DNA of 64,000 bases, taken from assembly GCF_018129985.1 (NCBI RefSeq), contig NZ_JAFCKT010000002.1:248001-312000 (forward strand), written 5' to 3'. Each line of letters opens with the position of its first letter. The stretch's first letter is position 1. Both the position numbers and the translations under genes were made by a program. This stretch comes from Bradyrhizobium sp. SZCCT0148 (GTDB lineage: Bacteria; Pseudomonadota; Alphaproteobacteria; Rhizobiales; Xanthobacteraceae). This document shows positions 29,836-40,476 of this stretch, piece by piece. The notes beneath the pieces were generated by a model. That model had not been told where the DNA came from and ran no database searches. It saw only the letters and a program-made list of their open reading frames with translations.

Positions 29836-30732
29836 TCACTGCATCCCCAGCTGCCCGGCTTCCCAGCCCAGCATCGCCTGCTTCCTCGTGATGCCCCAGT
29901 GATAGCCCGTCAGTGTTCCGCTTTTGCCGAGCGCGCGGTGGCAGGGCACGACGAACGAGACCGGGTTCTTGCCGACGGCTGCACCGACGGCGCGTGAGGC
30001 CTTGGGGCTGTTGATGTTGCAGGCGATGTCGGAATAGGACACCGCGCGTCCCATCGGGATCTTCAGCAGCGTCTCCCACACCCGCACCTCGAAATCGGTG
30101 CCGATCATCACCACGCGCAGCGGCTGGTCGGGCCGCCACAGCCTGGTGTCGAACACCCGCGCTGCGAGCGGCGCGGTGCCCTCATGGTCTTCGACATAGG
30201 TGGCGTTTGGCCAGCGCCGGGTCATGTCGGCGAGCGCGACCTTCTCCTCACCGTGGTCGGCGAAGGCGAGGCCCGACAGGCCGCGGTCCGTCGCGATGAC
30301 GATCGCAGTGCCGAACGGCGAGGGGTGGAAGCCGTAACGCAAGGTCAGGCCAGCGCCGCCGTTCTTCCATTCACCCGGCGACATCGCCTCGTGCGTGACG
30401 AAGAGATCGTGCAGCCGGCCCGGTCCCGACAATCCCGAGTCGAGCGCGGCGTCGAGGATGCTCGCGGAATCCCGCAGCAATCCCTTGGCATGATCGAGCG
30501 TGAGCGCCTGCATGAAAGCCTTTGGCGTGATCGAGGCCCAGCGGCGGAACAGATGGTGCAGCTCATCCGGCGTGACGCCGGCGGCATCCGCCATCGCCTC
30601 GATGGTCGGCTGCGCGCGCCAGTTTTCCGAAATGAAGGCGATCGCCCGGCGCACCGAATCGTAGTCGCGCAGCGCGGCGTTCTGGGGGCCCGGCTTGGTC
30701 AGGCGTTGATCATGTATGGCGAGTGTCATCAT
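29836..30732 (-). CDS. Ada-like protein: AraC domain fused to O6-methylguanine-DNA methyltransferase
   Basis: A 298-residue fusion. Residues about 20-115 are an AraC-type helix-turn-helix domain (TIEAMADAAGVTPDELHHLFRRW); the C-terminal half is O6-alkylguanine-DNA alkyltransferase with the acceptor motif VVPCHRALG. The N-terminal Ada zinc domain that repairs methylphosphotriesters and switches Ada into an activator is missing. It can thus repair O6-methylguanine, but how the HTH would be switched is unclear. An adjacent in-frame ATG is one codon later. It is downstream of the DUF2244 gene on the same strand. Confidence 0.9.
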   Translation of the reverse strand: MMTLAIHDQRLTKPGPQNAALRDYDSVRRAIAFISENWRAQPTIEAMADAAGVTPDELHHLFRRWASITPKAFMQALTLDHAKGLLRDSASILDAALDSGLSGPGRLHDLFVTHEAMSPGEWKNGGAGLTLRYGFHPSPFGTAIVIATDRGLSGLAFADHGEEKVALADMTRRWPNATYVEDHEGTAPLAARVFDTRLWRPDQPLRVVMIGTDFEVRVWETLLKIPMGRAVSYSDIACNINSPKASRAVGAAVGKNPVSFVVPCHRALGKSGTLTGYHWGITRKQAMLGWEAGQLGMQ

Positions 30733-30786
30733 GACCGGAAATGTAGGGGAGGGGCGGTTGGGAAACCACCCGATTTCCGACTGCGC

Positions 30787-31317
30787 TCACGTCACCGGAT
30801 TGTAGGTCGGGCCGCGCCGGGCGGCATTTAGGGCACCAACCAAGGCTTTGTAGAAACTCGCCTTTTCCTCAGGTCCGAGAAAGCCGGCGATGCGCAGCCG
30901 GCGGCGCCGCGAGATCAGATAGAGGTGCTCGATGCCGTATTCCTCGTCGACCTCCTGATCGAGCCGGACCCAGAGCGGATTGAAGGTCCATTCCGAGACC
31001 TGGCCGCGATGGCTGACGCGCCGCACCCGCAGCTCCGAGGGCGTGACCACGATCTCCTCGGTGGCGCGCGCCGCGCGAAAATTGGCCCTGAAGGCCCACC
31101 AGATCACGAGAACGTCGAGGCCGAAGAAGCCGAACACCGGCCAGGCACCCATCATCAGGAAGACGAGGCCCGTCACGAAGCTGACCACGCTCAGGAACAG
31201 CATCACGGCGAGGAAGCCGGTGCGATTCAGCGAACGATGCGGCGTCAGCAGCGCGGAGAAGATCTGCACGTCGCGCGGATCAGGATCGCTGCGTTCAATT
31301 TCGTTGCCTGTGCTCAT
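30787..31317 (-). CDS. DUF2244 domain-containing membrane protein
   Basis: A 176-residue protein of the DUF2244 family. Two adjacent transmembrane helices (about residues 33-75: FLAVMLFLSVVSFVTGLVFL, VFGFFGLDVLVIWWAF) are followed by a cytoplasmic PH-like domain with LRVRRVSHRGQVSEWTFNP and RLRIAGFLGPEEK. The function is unknown; homologues often lie near nth or cytochrome oxidase genes. It diverges from nth with only 22 bases between the start codons. Confidence 0.88.
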   Translation of the reverse strand: MSTGNEIERSDPDPRDVQIFSALLTPHRSLNRTGFLAVMLFLSVVSFVTGLVFLMMGAWPVFGFFGLDVLVIWWAFRANFRAARATEEIVVTPSELRVRRVSHRGQVSEWTFNPLWVRLDQEVDEEYGIEHLYLISRRRRLRIAGFLGPEEKASFYKALVGALNAARRGPTYNPVT

Positions 31318-31339
31318 CGTCCCTCAGTATATCCCGATC

Positions 31340-32092
31340 ATGGCGAAAATCACCCGCAAGCCGGCCCCGCGCAAGGCGGATGTGCCGAAGAAAAAGGCAA
31401 AAGCGGTCGTCGCGAAGCCCAACGCGCTCGCCAGGAAGAGCCTCAGGGCGATGAAGCGCTGGACGCCCGCCGAGGTTCACGAAGCCTTCAGCCGCTTTCG
31501 CAAAGCCAATCCGGAGCCGAAGGGCGAGCTCGAGCACGTCAATCCGTTCACGCTGCTGGTCGCGGTAGTGCTGTCGGCGCAGGCAACCGATGCCGGCGTC
31601 AACAAGGCGACGCGCGCCTTGTTCGAGGTCGCCGATACCCCGCAGAAGATGATCGATCTCGGCGAGGAGCGCTTGCGCGAGTACATCAAGACCATCGGTC
31701 TTTACCGCACCAAGGCCCGGAACGTGATCGCGCTGTCGGCCAAGCTGATCAGCGAATTCGGCGGCGAGGTGCCGCGCACGCGTGCCGAGATCGAATCGTT
31801 GCCCGGTGCGGGACGCAAGACAGCCAACGTCGTGCTCAACATGGCCTTCGGCGAGCACACCATGGCGGTCGATACCCATGTCTTTCGCGTCGGCAACCGT
31901 ACCGGGCTGGCGCCGGGCAAGACGCCGCTGGAGGTCGAACTCGGTCTCGAAAAGGTGATCCCGGCCGAGTTCATGCTCCATGCCCATCATTGGCTGATCC
32001 TGCACGGCCGCTATACTTGCCTCGCGCGCAAGCCGCGCTGCGAAGTTTGCCTGATCAACGATCTCTGCCGGTGGCCGGAGAAGACGGTGTGA
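31340..32092 (+). CDS. nth: Endonuclease III
   Basis: A 250-residue DNA glycosylase/AP lyase removing oxidised pyrimidines. It has the helix-hairpin-helix LPGAGRKTANVVLNM, the catalytic Asp in AVDTHVFRV, and the [4Fe-4S] Cys set C-x6-C-x2-C-x5-C (CLARKPRCEVCLINDLC) at the C terminus. About 35 Lys-rich residues precede the core, longer than in E. coli (211 residues). The ATG at 31340 is chosen; the open frame upstream overlaps the divergent DUF2244 gene and is not coding. Confidence 0.95.
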   Translation: MAKITRKPAPRKADVPKKKAKAVVAKPNALARKSLRAMKRWTPAEVHEAFSRFRKANPEPKGELEHVNPFTLLVAVVLSAQATDAGVNKATRALFEVADTPQKMIDLGEERLREYIKTIGLYRTKARNVIALSAKLISEFGGEVPRTRAEIESLPGAGRKTANVVLNMAFGEHTMAVDTHVFRVGNRTGLAPGKTPLEVELGLEKVIPAEFMLHAHHWLILHGRYTCLARKPRCEVCLINDLCRWPEKTV

Positions 32093-32126
32093 CGGCGGTG
32101 AGAGCAGAGCGTCTTGGGGTGATATC

Positions 32127-33263
32127 GTGAGTCAACAGGAGCAAGTCCCGCCTCCGGCTGTCGCCGCAACGCCGGCCCCGTCAGCGAAGCCGACGCAGCG
32201 GCCGGCCGCTTCGCTGTGGAGCCGGTTCGCGATCCCGCTGTTCGCGGTGATCGTCGCGCTCGGCTTCGTTGCGCTGGCGACGCTGCGCTTCGACGAATGG
32301 GTCGGCAATGCCGTGGTCCAGACCACCAATGATGCCTATGTGCGCGCCGAGCTGACGCGGCTGTCGAGCCGCGTCTCGGGGGAGGTTCTGACCGTCGCCG
32401 TCACCGACTTCCAGCGCGTCAAGGCCGGCGATCTCCTGATCCAGATCGATCCCGCCGATTACGAGGCTCAGGTCGCACAGGCCGACGCCAATGTCGCCGC
32501 CGCGCAGGCAACCCTCGACAATCTGGCCAACCAGATCGAGCTGCAATATGCGACGATCGCGCAGGCGCAGGCTGCCCGGCTTTCGGCCGAAGCCATGGAG
32601 GTCGAGGCGCGGCAGGAGCAGGAGCGCCAGCAATCGCTGTCGCAGACCGAATCCGGTACGCGGCAGAGGTTCGAGCAGGCCGTCGCGGCCTACGCCAAGG
32701 CGCAGGCCGACGTGCGGGCGAGCCGCGCCGTGATTGCAGCCCAGCAGCACCAGCTCGAGGTCCTGCAAGGCACCCGAAAGCAGCGCGCCGCCGACGTCGC
32801 GGCGGCCAAGGCGACGCTGGCGGGCGCCAAGCTCAAGCTCGGCTACACCCGGATCGCAGCGCCGTTCGACGGCGTCGTCGGCGAGCGTCAGGTTCAGCCC
32901 GGCGACTACGTCAATATCGGCACCAACCTCATCAACGTGGTGCCGCTGCCGCAGGTCTATGTGATCGCGAACTACAAGGAGACCCAGCTTACGCACGTCG
33001 CGCCCGGGCAGCCCGTCGAGATCACCGTCGACAGTTTCCCGCGCGAGACGCTGCGCGGCAAGGTCGAGCGCATCGCGCCGGCGACGGGCTCGCAGGTCGC
33101 GCTGCTGCCGCCTGACAACGCCACTGGCAATTTCACCAAGGTGGTGCAGCGTATCCCCGTGCGTATCCGGCTCGACGATGGCCAGCAGCTCACGGCGCGC
33201 CTGGTGCCGGGCATGTCGGTGGTCACCCGCATCGACACCAAGGCTGGCAATGGCGGAAAATGA
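32127..33263 (+). CDS. HlyD/EmrA-type membrane fusion protein
   Basis: A 378-residue periplasmic adaptor. An N-terminal transmembrane helix (about 30-52, WSRFAIPLFAVIVALGFVAL) is followed by the biotinyl-lipoyl-like domain (QTTNDAYVRAELTRLSSRVSG), a long Ala/Gln-rich coiled coil (about 105-225) and the beta-barrel domain (IAAPFDGVVGERQVQPGDYV). It would pair with the MFS pump encoded next and an unlinked TolC-like channel. The start is GTG. Its last 14 bases overlap the pump gene. Confidence 0.92.
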   Translation: MSQQEQVPPPAVAATPAPSAKPTQRPAASLWSRFAIPLFAVIVALGFVALATLRFDEWVGNAVVQTTNDAYVRAELTRLSSRVSGEVLTVAVTDFQRVKAGDLLIQIDPADYEAQVAQADANVAAAQATLDNLANQIELQYATIAQAQAARLSAEAMEVEARQEQERQQSLSQTESGTRQRFEQAVAAYAKAQADVRASRAVIAAQQHQLEVLQGTRKQRAADVAAAKATLAGAKLKLGYTRIAAPFDGVVGERQVQPGDYVNIGTNLINVVPLPQVYVIANYKETQLTHVAPGQPVEITVDSFPRETLRGKVERIAPATGSQVALLPPDNATGNFTKVVQRIPVRIRLDDGQQLTARLVPGMSVVTRIDTKAGNGGK

Positions 33264-34878
33264 CGACGCCGATCGCGGACCGCTCTCGCGCGGCGGCGTC
33301 GCGCCACAGCCGATCTTTGCCGTGGCCGCAGTGCTGCTCGGCTCGTTCCTTGCCAATTTCGACAGCCGGCTGACCACGGTCGGCCTGCCCGACCTGCGCG
33401 GCGCGTTCTCGCTCTCGTTCGACGAGGGCGCCTGGCTTTCCACCGCCGGCATCGGCTCGCAGATCTTGATCGCGCCCGCGGTCGCCTGGCTCGCCACCGT
33501 GTTCGGCCTGCGGCGCGTGCTCGGCATTCCGAGCCTGGCCTATGCGCTGATCTCGCTGATCATTCCGTTCGTGCACGACTATCCGACCTTGATGGTCTTC
33601 AGCGTGGTGCACGGCCTCTTGCTCGGCACCTTCGTGCCGGCGACGCTGATGATCGTGTTCCGCAATCTGCCGATCCGCTGGTGGCTGCCGGCGATCTCGA
33701 TCTATGCGATCCGCGTCGGTTTCGCCTTGGACACCTCAACCTCGCTGGTCGGCTTCTATGTCGAGCATCTCGGCTGGCAATGGCTCTACTGGCAGGGCGT
33801 GGTGATCGCGCCCTTGATGGGCCTGATGGTCTATCTCGGCACACCGAACGAGCCGGTGAACCGCGCGCTGCTGCGCGAGGCCGATTGGGGCGGCATGCTG
33901 CTGCTCGGCGCAGGGGTCGCGATGGTCTATGCCGGGCTCGATCAGGGCAACCGGCTGGACTGGCTGGGTTCAGGCACGGTGATGGCGTTGCTCGCGAGTG
34001 GCGCGGCCTTGCTCGCGGCCTTCCTGATCAACGAGTCGCTCGTGCGGCAGCCCTGGGCGCATGTGAGCGTCCTGTTCTCGCGCAATATCGGTTTGGGACT
34101 GGTCCTGATCCTGCTCTACACGCTGACCAGCCTGTCCAATGCATCGCTGGTACCGAACTTCCTGGCCACCATCACCCAGCTCAGGCCCGAGCAGAGCGGC
34201 ATGCTGCTGCTCGCCTATGGCGCGCTGCCGATGTTCGTGCTGGTGCCGCTCTCGATCTGGCTGCTGCGGCATTTCGATACGCGGACCGTGGTGATCGCAG
34301 GATTTGCTAGCTTCGCCGCTGCCAATCTCTGGGGCACGCAGCTCACTCATGCTTGGGCGCGCGAAGACTTCGTCGGCATCGTGCTGCTGCAGGCGATCGG
34401 GCAGGCGCTGACATTGCTGCCGCTGATCATCACGCTGCTGTCGAACTCCGACCCGAGCCGCGCGACTTCGTTTGCTGCCTACATCCAGATCATGCGGCTC
34501 GGCGGCGCCGAGATCGGCGTGGCGCTGATGGGGACGTGGCTGCGCGTGCGCGAGCAGGTCCATTCCTTCTATCTCGGCCAGAACCTCGGCGTCGGCGATC
34601 TCGACGTGGTGCGTATCCTGAAGCAGCTTACCGATCAATTCGCCACCCATGGGACAGGATCGGCGCAGGCCCGCGCGGTCGGAACGCTCGCCGGCTTCGT
34701 GCAGCGCGAAGCCAATGTGCTCGCCTATATCGACGGCTTCTGGCTATGCTTCTGGCTCGCGGTGGCGGCCCTCGGCGTCGTCGCGCTGCTCACCCGCGCG
34801 CCGCCGGGTCCGTTCACGCCGGCGCCGTTCGGCTTCGCCAGAACGGTGCTGCGGAAATGCGGCGTGCAGCGGACGTAG
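33250..34878 (+). CDS. DHA2-family MFS efflux transporter (EmrB-like)
   Basis: A 542-residue major facilitator protein with about 14 transmembrane helices, as expected for drug:H+ antiporter family 2. The first helix carries FAVAAVLLGSFLANFDSRLTTVGLPDL and motif-like WLSTAGIGSQILIAPAVAWLATVFGLRRVLG follows. A periplasmic loop precedes the last helix (REQVHSFYLGQNLGVG). The ATG at 33250 overlaps the preceding adaptor gene by 14 bases, so the pair is translationally coupled. The transported compound is unknown, and no regulator gene is adjacent. Confidence 0.92.
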   Translation: MAENDDADRGPLSRGGVAPQPIFAVAAVLLGSFLANFDSRLTTVGLPDLRGAFSLSFDEGAWLSTAGIGSQILIAPAVAWLATVFGLRRVLGIPSLAYALISLIIPFVHDYPTLMVFSVVHGLLLGTFVPATLMIVFRNLPIRWWLPAISIYAIRVGFALDTSTSLVGFYVEHLGWQWLYWQGVVIAPLMGLMVYLGTPNEPVNRALLREADWGGMLLLGAGVAMVYAGLDQGNRLDWLGSGTVMALLASGAALLAAFLINESLVRQPWAHVSVLFSRNIGLGLVLILLYTLTSLSNASLVPNFLATITQLRPEQSGMLLLAYGALPMFVLVPLSIWLLRHFDTRTVVIAGFASFAAANLWGTQLTHAWAREDFVGIVLLQAIGQALTLLPLIITLLSNSDPSRATSFAAYIQIMRLGGAEIGVALMGTWLRVREQVHSFYLGQNLGVGDLDVVRILKQLTDQFATHGTGSAQARAVGTLAGFVQREANVLAYIDGFWLCFWLAVAALGVVALLTRAPPGPFTPAPFGFARTVLRKCGVQRT

Positions 34879-34884
34879 AGCGCG

Positions 34885-35625
34885 TCACCGCATCTGCCGC
34901 GCCGGTTCGATCAACTCGGGCCGCGGACCTGACAGCCGCTTGTGCATGTGGACCATGAACGCCATCGCGAAGATCGGCGTCGCCAGATTGACGATCGGGA
35001 TCGAGACGAAGGCGGCGATGAACAGGCCGGCGGTGAAAATGGTGGCGGCATTGTCGCGCCGCATGGCCTTGGCTTCCTCCGGCGAGCGAAAGCGCATCGC
35101 AGCAAGCTCGAAATATTCGCGGCCGAGCAGCCAGGCGGTGGCGAGGAAGAAGATCAGGAAGCCTGCGCCGGCGAACAGCACCAGCGGCAATGCGATCAGA
35201 TAGACCAGGATGGTCAGGAGCGCGGTCTTGACGCCCTCATAGATCGCCTGGCTGAACGGCAGCGCAACGCCCGGCCGTTCGGCGGGATAGTGTTCGCGCT
35301 CGACGATGTCGGCGACGTCGTCGACGAACAGGCTCGCCACCAGTGAAGTGATCGCCGGCATCAGAAACACGGCCCCGAACACCACGCCAAGTCCCGCCGC
35401 GATCGAGACGACCCAGGCCAGGACCTCGAGCGACGTGTGCCAGCCGGGACCGAGCAGGCCCTCAAGCCAGACTTCGCCATAGGTCTCAAACCAGCTCAGC
35501 AGCCGCTGCAGGCCGATCGCCAGCACGATGATCAGCACGAGCGCAAGCCCGATCGACCGCCACAGGATCGAGCGCATCGGCGGCGAGATCATTTGCGACA
35601 GCGCCTTGATGGCGGCATCCAGCAT
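34885..35625 (-). CDS. EI24/CysZ-like membrane protein
   Basis: A 246-residue multi-pass membrane protein of the EI24 domain family, which includes the sulfate permease CysZ. Hydrophobic helices are evident (SIGLALVLIIVLAIGLQRLL, VVSIAAGLGVVFGAVFLMPAI, LLTILVYLIALPLVLFAGAGFLIFFLA, FIAAFVSIPIVNLATPIFA). ASLFVDDVADIVEREHYP is typical of the family. A sulfate role is not shown; no cysteine-biosynthesis gene is nearby. It is convergent with the MFS gene. Confidence 0.85.
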   Translation of the reverse strand: MLDAAIKALSQMISPPMRSILWRSIGLALVLIIVLAIGLQRLLSWFETYGEVWLEGLLGPGWHTSLEVLAWVVSIAAGLGVVFGAVFLMPAITSLVASLFVDDVADIVEREHYPAERPGVALPFSQAIYEGVKTALLTILVYLIALPLVLFAGAGFLIFFLATAWLLGREYFELAAMRFRSPEEAKAMRRDNAATIFTAGLFIAAFVSIPIVNLATPIFAMAFMVHMHKRLSGPRPELIEPARQMR

Positions 35626-35798
35626 GGGGGATCCTCGGAGGTGAATGACGGGCGAGAGGTAGAGAGAGATTGCGGCTTCGGCAAGGGAGGGCGGTCGCCA
35701 CGGCCGTGTCCCGGACCCGGCGTGGCAGGAAATGACGCGCCGCTAGCGGACCCAGGAGCTTGAGGCGAGGTGGCCCCAGGCTCACCGCGACGCCTCAG

Positions 35799-36245
35799 CT
35801 ATCCGTGCCGGTGTCCGTGTTTCCGCGCCTTCGCCGGCTTGCCCTCGCCGGTCGGGATCATCACCACGCGGCCGTAGCGGACGCCGCGTTCGGCAATGAT
35901 GTGGTCGGCGAAATGCTTGACCTCGTCCGCCGACCCCTTCAGCGCGGTCATCTCCATGCAATTGTTGTCGTCGAGATGGACGTGCAAGGTCGCCAGCGCG
36001 AGGTCGTGATGGCCGTGGAATTCCTGCACCAGGCGTTTCGACAGATCGCGCGCGGCGTGGTCGTAGACATAGACGAGGCCGGCGACGCATTGGCCGGTCT
36101 GCGCGGTGTCCTCGGTGCTCTGCTGCAGGCCGGCGCGGGCGAGATCGCGGATGATCTCGGACCGGTTCTGATAGCCGCGCGCCTCGGCCGCCGCGTCGAT
36201 CTCCGCCAGCAGATCGTCCTCGATCGTGATCGTAATTCGCTGCAT
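35799..36245 (-). CDS. nikR: Nickel-responsive regulator NikR
   Basis: A 148-residue ribbon-helix-helix regulator. The N-terminal DNA-binding domain is MQRITITIEDDLLAEIDAAAEARGY (read in two parts: beta strand then helix) and the C-terminal ACT-like domain holds the Ni ligands HHDLALATLHVHLDDNNCMEM, with the His-x-His and Cys of the family. A His-rich tail (KHGHRHG) may add metal affinity. NikR with Ni represses nickel uptake. No nickel transporter or hydrogenase gene is adjacent, so its target lies elsewhere. Confidence 0.93.
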   Translation of the reverse strand: MQRITITIEDDLLAEIDAAAEARGYQNRSEIIRDLARAGLQQSTEDTAQTGQCVAGLVYVYDHAARDLSKRLVQEFHGHHDLALATLHVHLDDNNCMEMTALKGSADEVKHFADHIIAERGVRYGRVVMIPTGEGKPAKARKHGHRHG

Positions 36246-36283
36246 CAGTCTCCCCGGTGCGTCTCAACTGTGTCCCGTGAACC

Positions 36284-36372
36284 GTAGCCCGGATCGAGCG
36301 AAGCGCAATCCGGGACGGTGCAAATATGCGGGCAAGACACCCTGATGCCGCTTGCGCGCCATCCGGGCTACT
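36284..36372. repeat. Palindromic intergenic repeat (GTAGCCCGGAT type)
   Basis: GTAGCCCGGATCGAGCGAAG opens and CATCCGGGCTAC closes an imperfect palindrome between nikR and copA. The inner part includes GCAATCCGGGAC. It resembles short repeats found in many proteobacterial intergenic regions. Confidence 0.7.
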
Positions 36373-36381
36373 GCGATGTCC

Positions 36382-38832
<2,451 letters not shown>

Positions 38833-38858
38833 AATCCTGCTCCAGCGGTGTCCAGGTC

Positions 38859-38893
38859 TTGCAACCCATACCCGGTAGGGGTATATAGACCCC
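38859..38893 (+). promoter_or_regulatory. csoR promoter with embedded CsoR operator
   Basis: TTGCAA (38859-38864), a 17-base spacer and TATATA (38882-38887) form a sigma70-like promoter directed at csoR. The inverted repeat ATACCC-N5-GGGTAT (38868-38884) fills the spacer and touches the -10, so CsoR bound there would block polymerase. The predicted start falls at about 38894, the A of the csoR ATG, implying a leaderless message. copA starts only 61 bases away on the other strand, so one operator may serve both. Confidence 0.7.
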
Positions 38894-39169
38894 ATGCGCA
38901 AGGACATCAAGACATCCGTCGGAAAACGTCTCGGCCGGATCGAGGGGCAGGTTCGCGGCCTCTCGAAAATGGTAGAGGAGGACCGCTACTGCATCGACAT
39001 CGTGACGCAGATCTCGGCGGTGCGTGCCGCGCTGCGCCGGGTCGAGGAGGAAGTTCTCAAGGACCACGTCGCCCATTGCGTCGAGCACGCGATATCGAGC
39101 GGCGACAAGGCCGACCAGCGCGCCAAGATCGCGGAGTTGATGGCGGTGATCGGACGGGCGGAGCGCTAG
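38894..39169 (+). CDS. csoR: CsoR-type copper-sensing repressor
   Basis: A 91-residue all-helical repressor of the CsoR/RcnR (DUF156) family. The Cu(I) ligand set Cys33-His58-Cys62 of CsoR is present ([19 protein letters not shown]). [15 protein letters not shown] is the family's helix 1. It is divergent from copA and should release the shared operator when Cu(I) binds, inducing the ATPase. No Shine-Dalgarno sequence precedes the ATG; see the promoter entry. Confidence 0.92.
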   Translation: MRKDIKTSVGKRLGRIEGQVRGLSKMVEEDRYCIDIVTQISAVRAALRRVEEEVLKDHVAHCVEHAISSGDKADQRAKIAELMAVIGRAER

Positions 39170-39180
39170 GTCCTTACGTC

Positions 39181-39294
39181 AGTCATTGCGAGCAGCGTCG
39201 CGACAAAGTTGGTTGGCAATCTTGCGCGGAGGTGACGACGCAATCCAGCCTGCTGCCGCGGAGATATTCTGGATGGCTTCGCTGCGCTCGCAAC
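39181..39294. repeat. Palindromic intergenic repeat (CATTGCGAGC type)
   Basis: AGTCATTGCGAGCAGCG opens the element and GGCTTCGCTGCGCTCGCAA closes it; between lies GACGCAATCCAGCC and TCTGGATGG. The outer arms pair. This is a decayed member of the common CATTGCGAGC/GCTCGCAATGA repeat. It fills the gap between csoR and the YiiX-like gene. Confidence 0.7.
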
Positions 39295-39318
39295 CGCGGC
39301 GTTGATGAAGTCGAGTAA

Positions 39319-40284
39319 CTACGCCGCCATCCGTCGTGCCCGCGCGCGGTACGTCGCGAGTTCGCTCAGCTGCACGAAATGCTCGGAGAAGGCGGGGCTC
39401 GCCTCCACAAGGCCCGCACTCACTTGCTCAGCCGGAATCTCAGCCGGCGCCTCTTCGTCAACCGCTTCAGGAACGAGCGGCGGCGCCAAGAACGTTTCTG
39501 GAAACACACCGAATGAGCCCGCTACCTCCTCGAGCGGCTTCTGCTTGTCGGCCCAGTGCAAGGCGGTGTAGTCGAACCCATGCACGATGGTGGGTTTGAC
39601 GACTTCGAAATAGGGCGAGATGTCGAAGTCGCGGGGCATGTAGAGCGAGGAATCGCGGATGTGCAGAATCTCGCGGCGGGCGGCGCGGCTGCCGGCCTTG
39701 GTGATCTTGGGCAGGATCGGATAGCGCACTGCGTCGAACGCCTGCGCGATCAGCGCCGAACAGATGATCTTGGTCGGATCGCCCGAGCCGATCGCGATCA
39801 TGCGTCGCCGCCAGCGCTGCGGCACCGGCAGCGGGAACAGGAAGCGCATGAGGTCGACGATGTTCTTGGTGTCGTAGCCGAAGCCGATGCGGTTGATTGC
39901 ATAGCGGCACACCGTGGTGCGGTCCTCGTAGGACAGCCCGACCGGCCGGCAGACGCGGGTGTGATAGGGGAAATACTTCGACAGCGGTGCCGAGGTGACG
40001 CCTTCACCGATATTGGCCTCGATCAGCACATGAGGTTCGCCGTCGGGCTCTGCGGCGCCCTCGACCGGACCGACATAAAGCGCGGCATGCGACCAGGTCG
40101 ACTGCGTCAGATATTTGATGATGCCGGAGATGCGGTTGTTGCCTTCGACCAGCAGCACGTCGCCGGGCTCGATGACGCCGCGCAGATGTTCCGGGTCGCT
40201 GGGCGTGAACGGCTCGTAGCCCGGCACCTCCTTGGAGAGGTACGCGGCAATCAGCTTGCCGACTGAATCCAGGACCGTCCCCAT
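39319..40284 (-). CDS. YiiX/YebB-like permuted papain-fold hydrolase
   Basis: A 321-residue protein resembling the YiiX group of circularly permuted NlpC/P60 cysteine hydrolases. GVIEPGDVLLVEG and the catalytic-His segment STWSHAALYVGP come first, and the catalytic Cys follows later in KIICSALIAQAFDAV, the reverse of the usual Cys-then-His order. No signal peptide is visible, so it is probably cytoplasmic or membrane associated. The last 70 residues are Pro/Glu/Ala-rich (PEAVDEEAPAEIPAEQV) and look disordered. Substrates may be amide or ester bonds in lipids or peptides; unknown here. Confidence 0.8.
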   Translation of the reverse strand: MGTVLDSVGKLIAAYLSKEVPGYEPFTPSDPEHLRGVIEPGDVLLVEGNNRISGIIKYLTQSTWSHAALYVGPVEGAAEPDGEPHVLIEANIGEGVTSAPLSKYFPYHTRVCRPVGLSYEDRTTVCRYAINRIGFGYDTKNIVDLMRFLFPLPVPQRWRRRMIAIGSGDPTKIICSALIAQAFDAVRYPILPKITKAGSRAARREILHIRDSSLYMPRDFDISPYFEVVKPTIVHGFDYTALHWADKQKPLEEVAGSFGVFPETFLAPPLVPEAVDEEAPAEIPAEQVSAGLVEASPAFSEHFVQLSELATYRARARRMAA

Positions 40285-40476
40285 TTCAAACTCCCCCCAC
40301 GGCCTTTTGCGGCCGTCTTTTTCCCTTCTCTATCATGGTCTAAACCTGTTGCAATTCGGTTCATCACTCCGTGACATCAAGCACGATTGATTCACCATGA
40401 TGGTTGCCGTGCAACATCAGATGCGGCAAGGTTCGCTGACTGTTCCCGTTCGCCGCAAGTCCTCGGAAACCATGAC

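Noticed and set aside
35626..35798. NikR operator beside nikR
   Set aside because: No GTATGA and TCATAC pair with proper spacing was found, and no nickel gene is adjacent.
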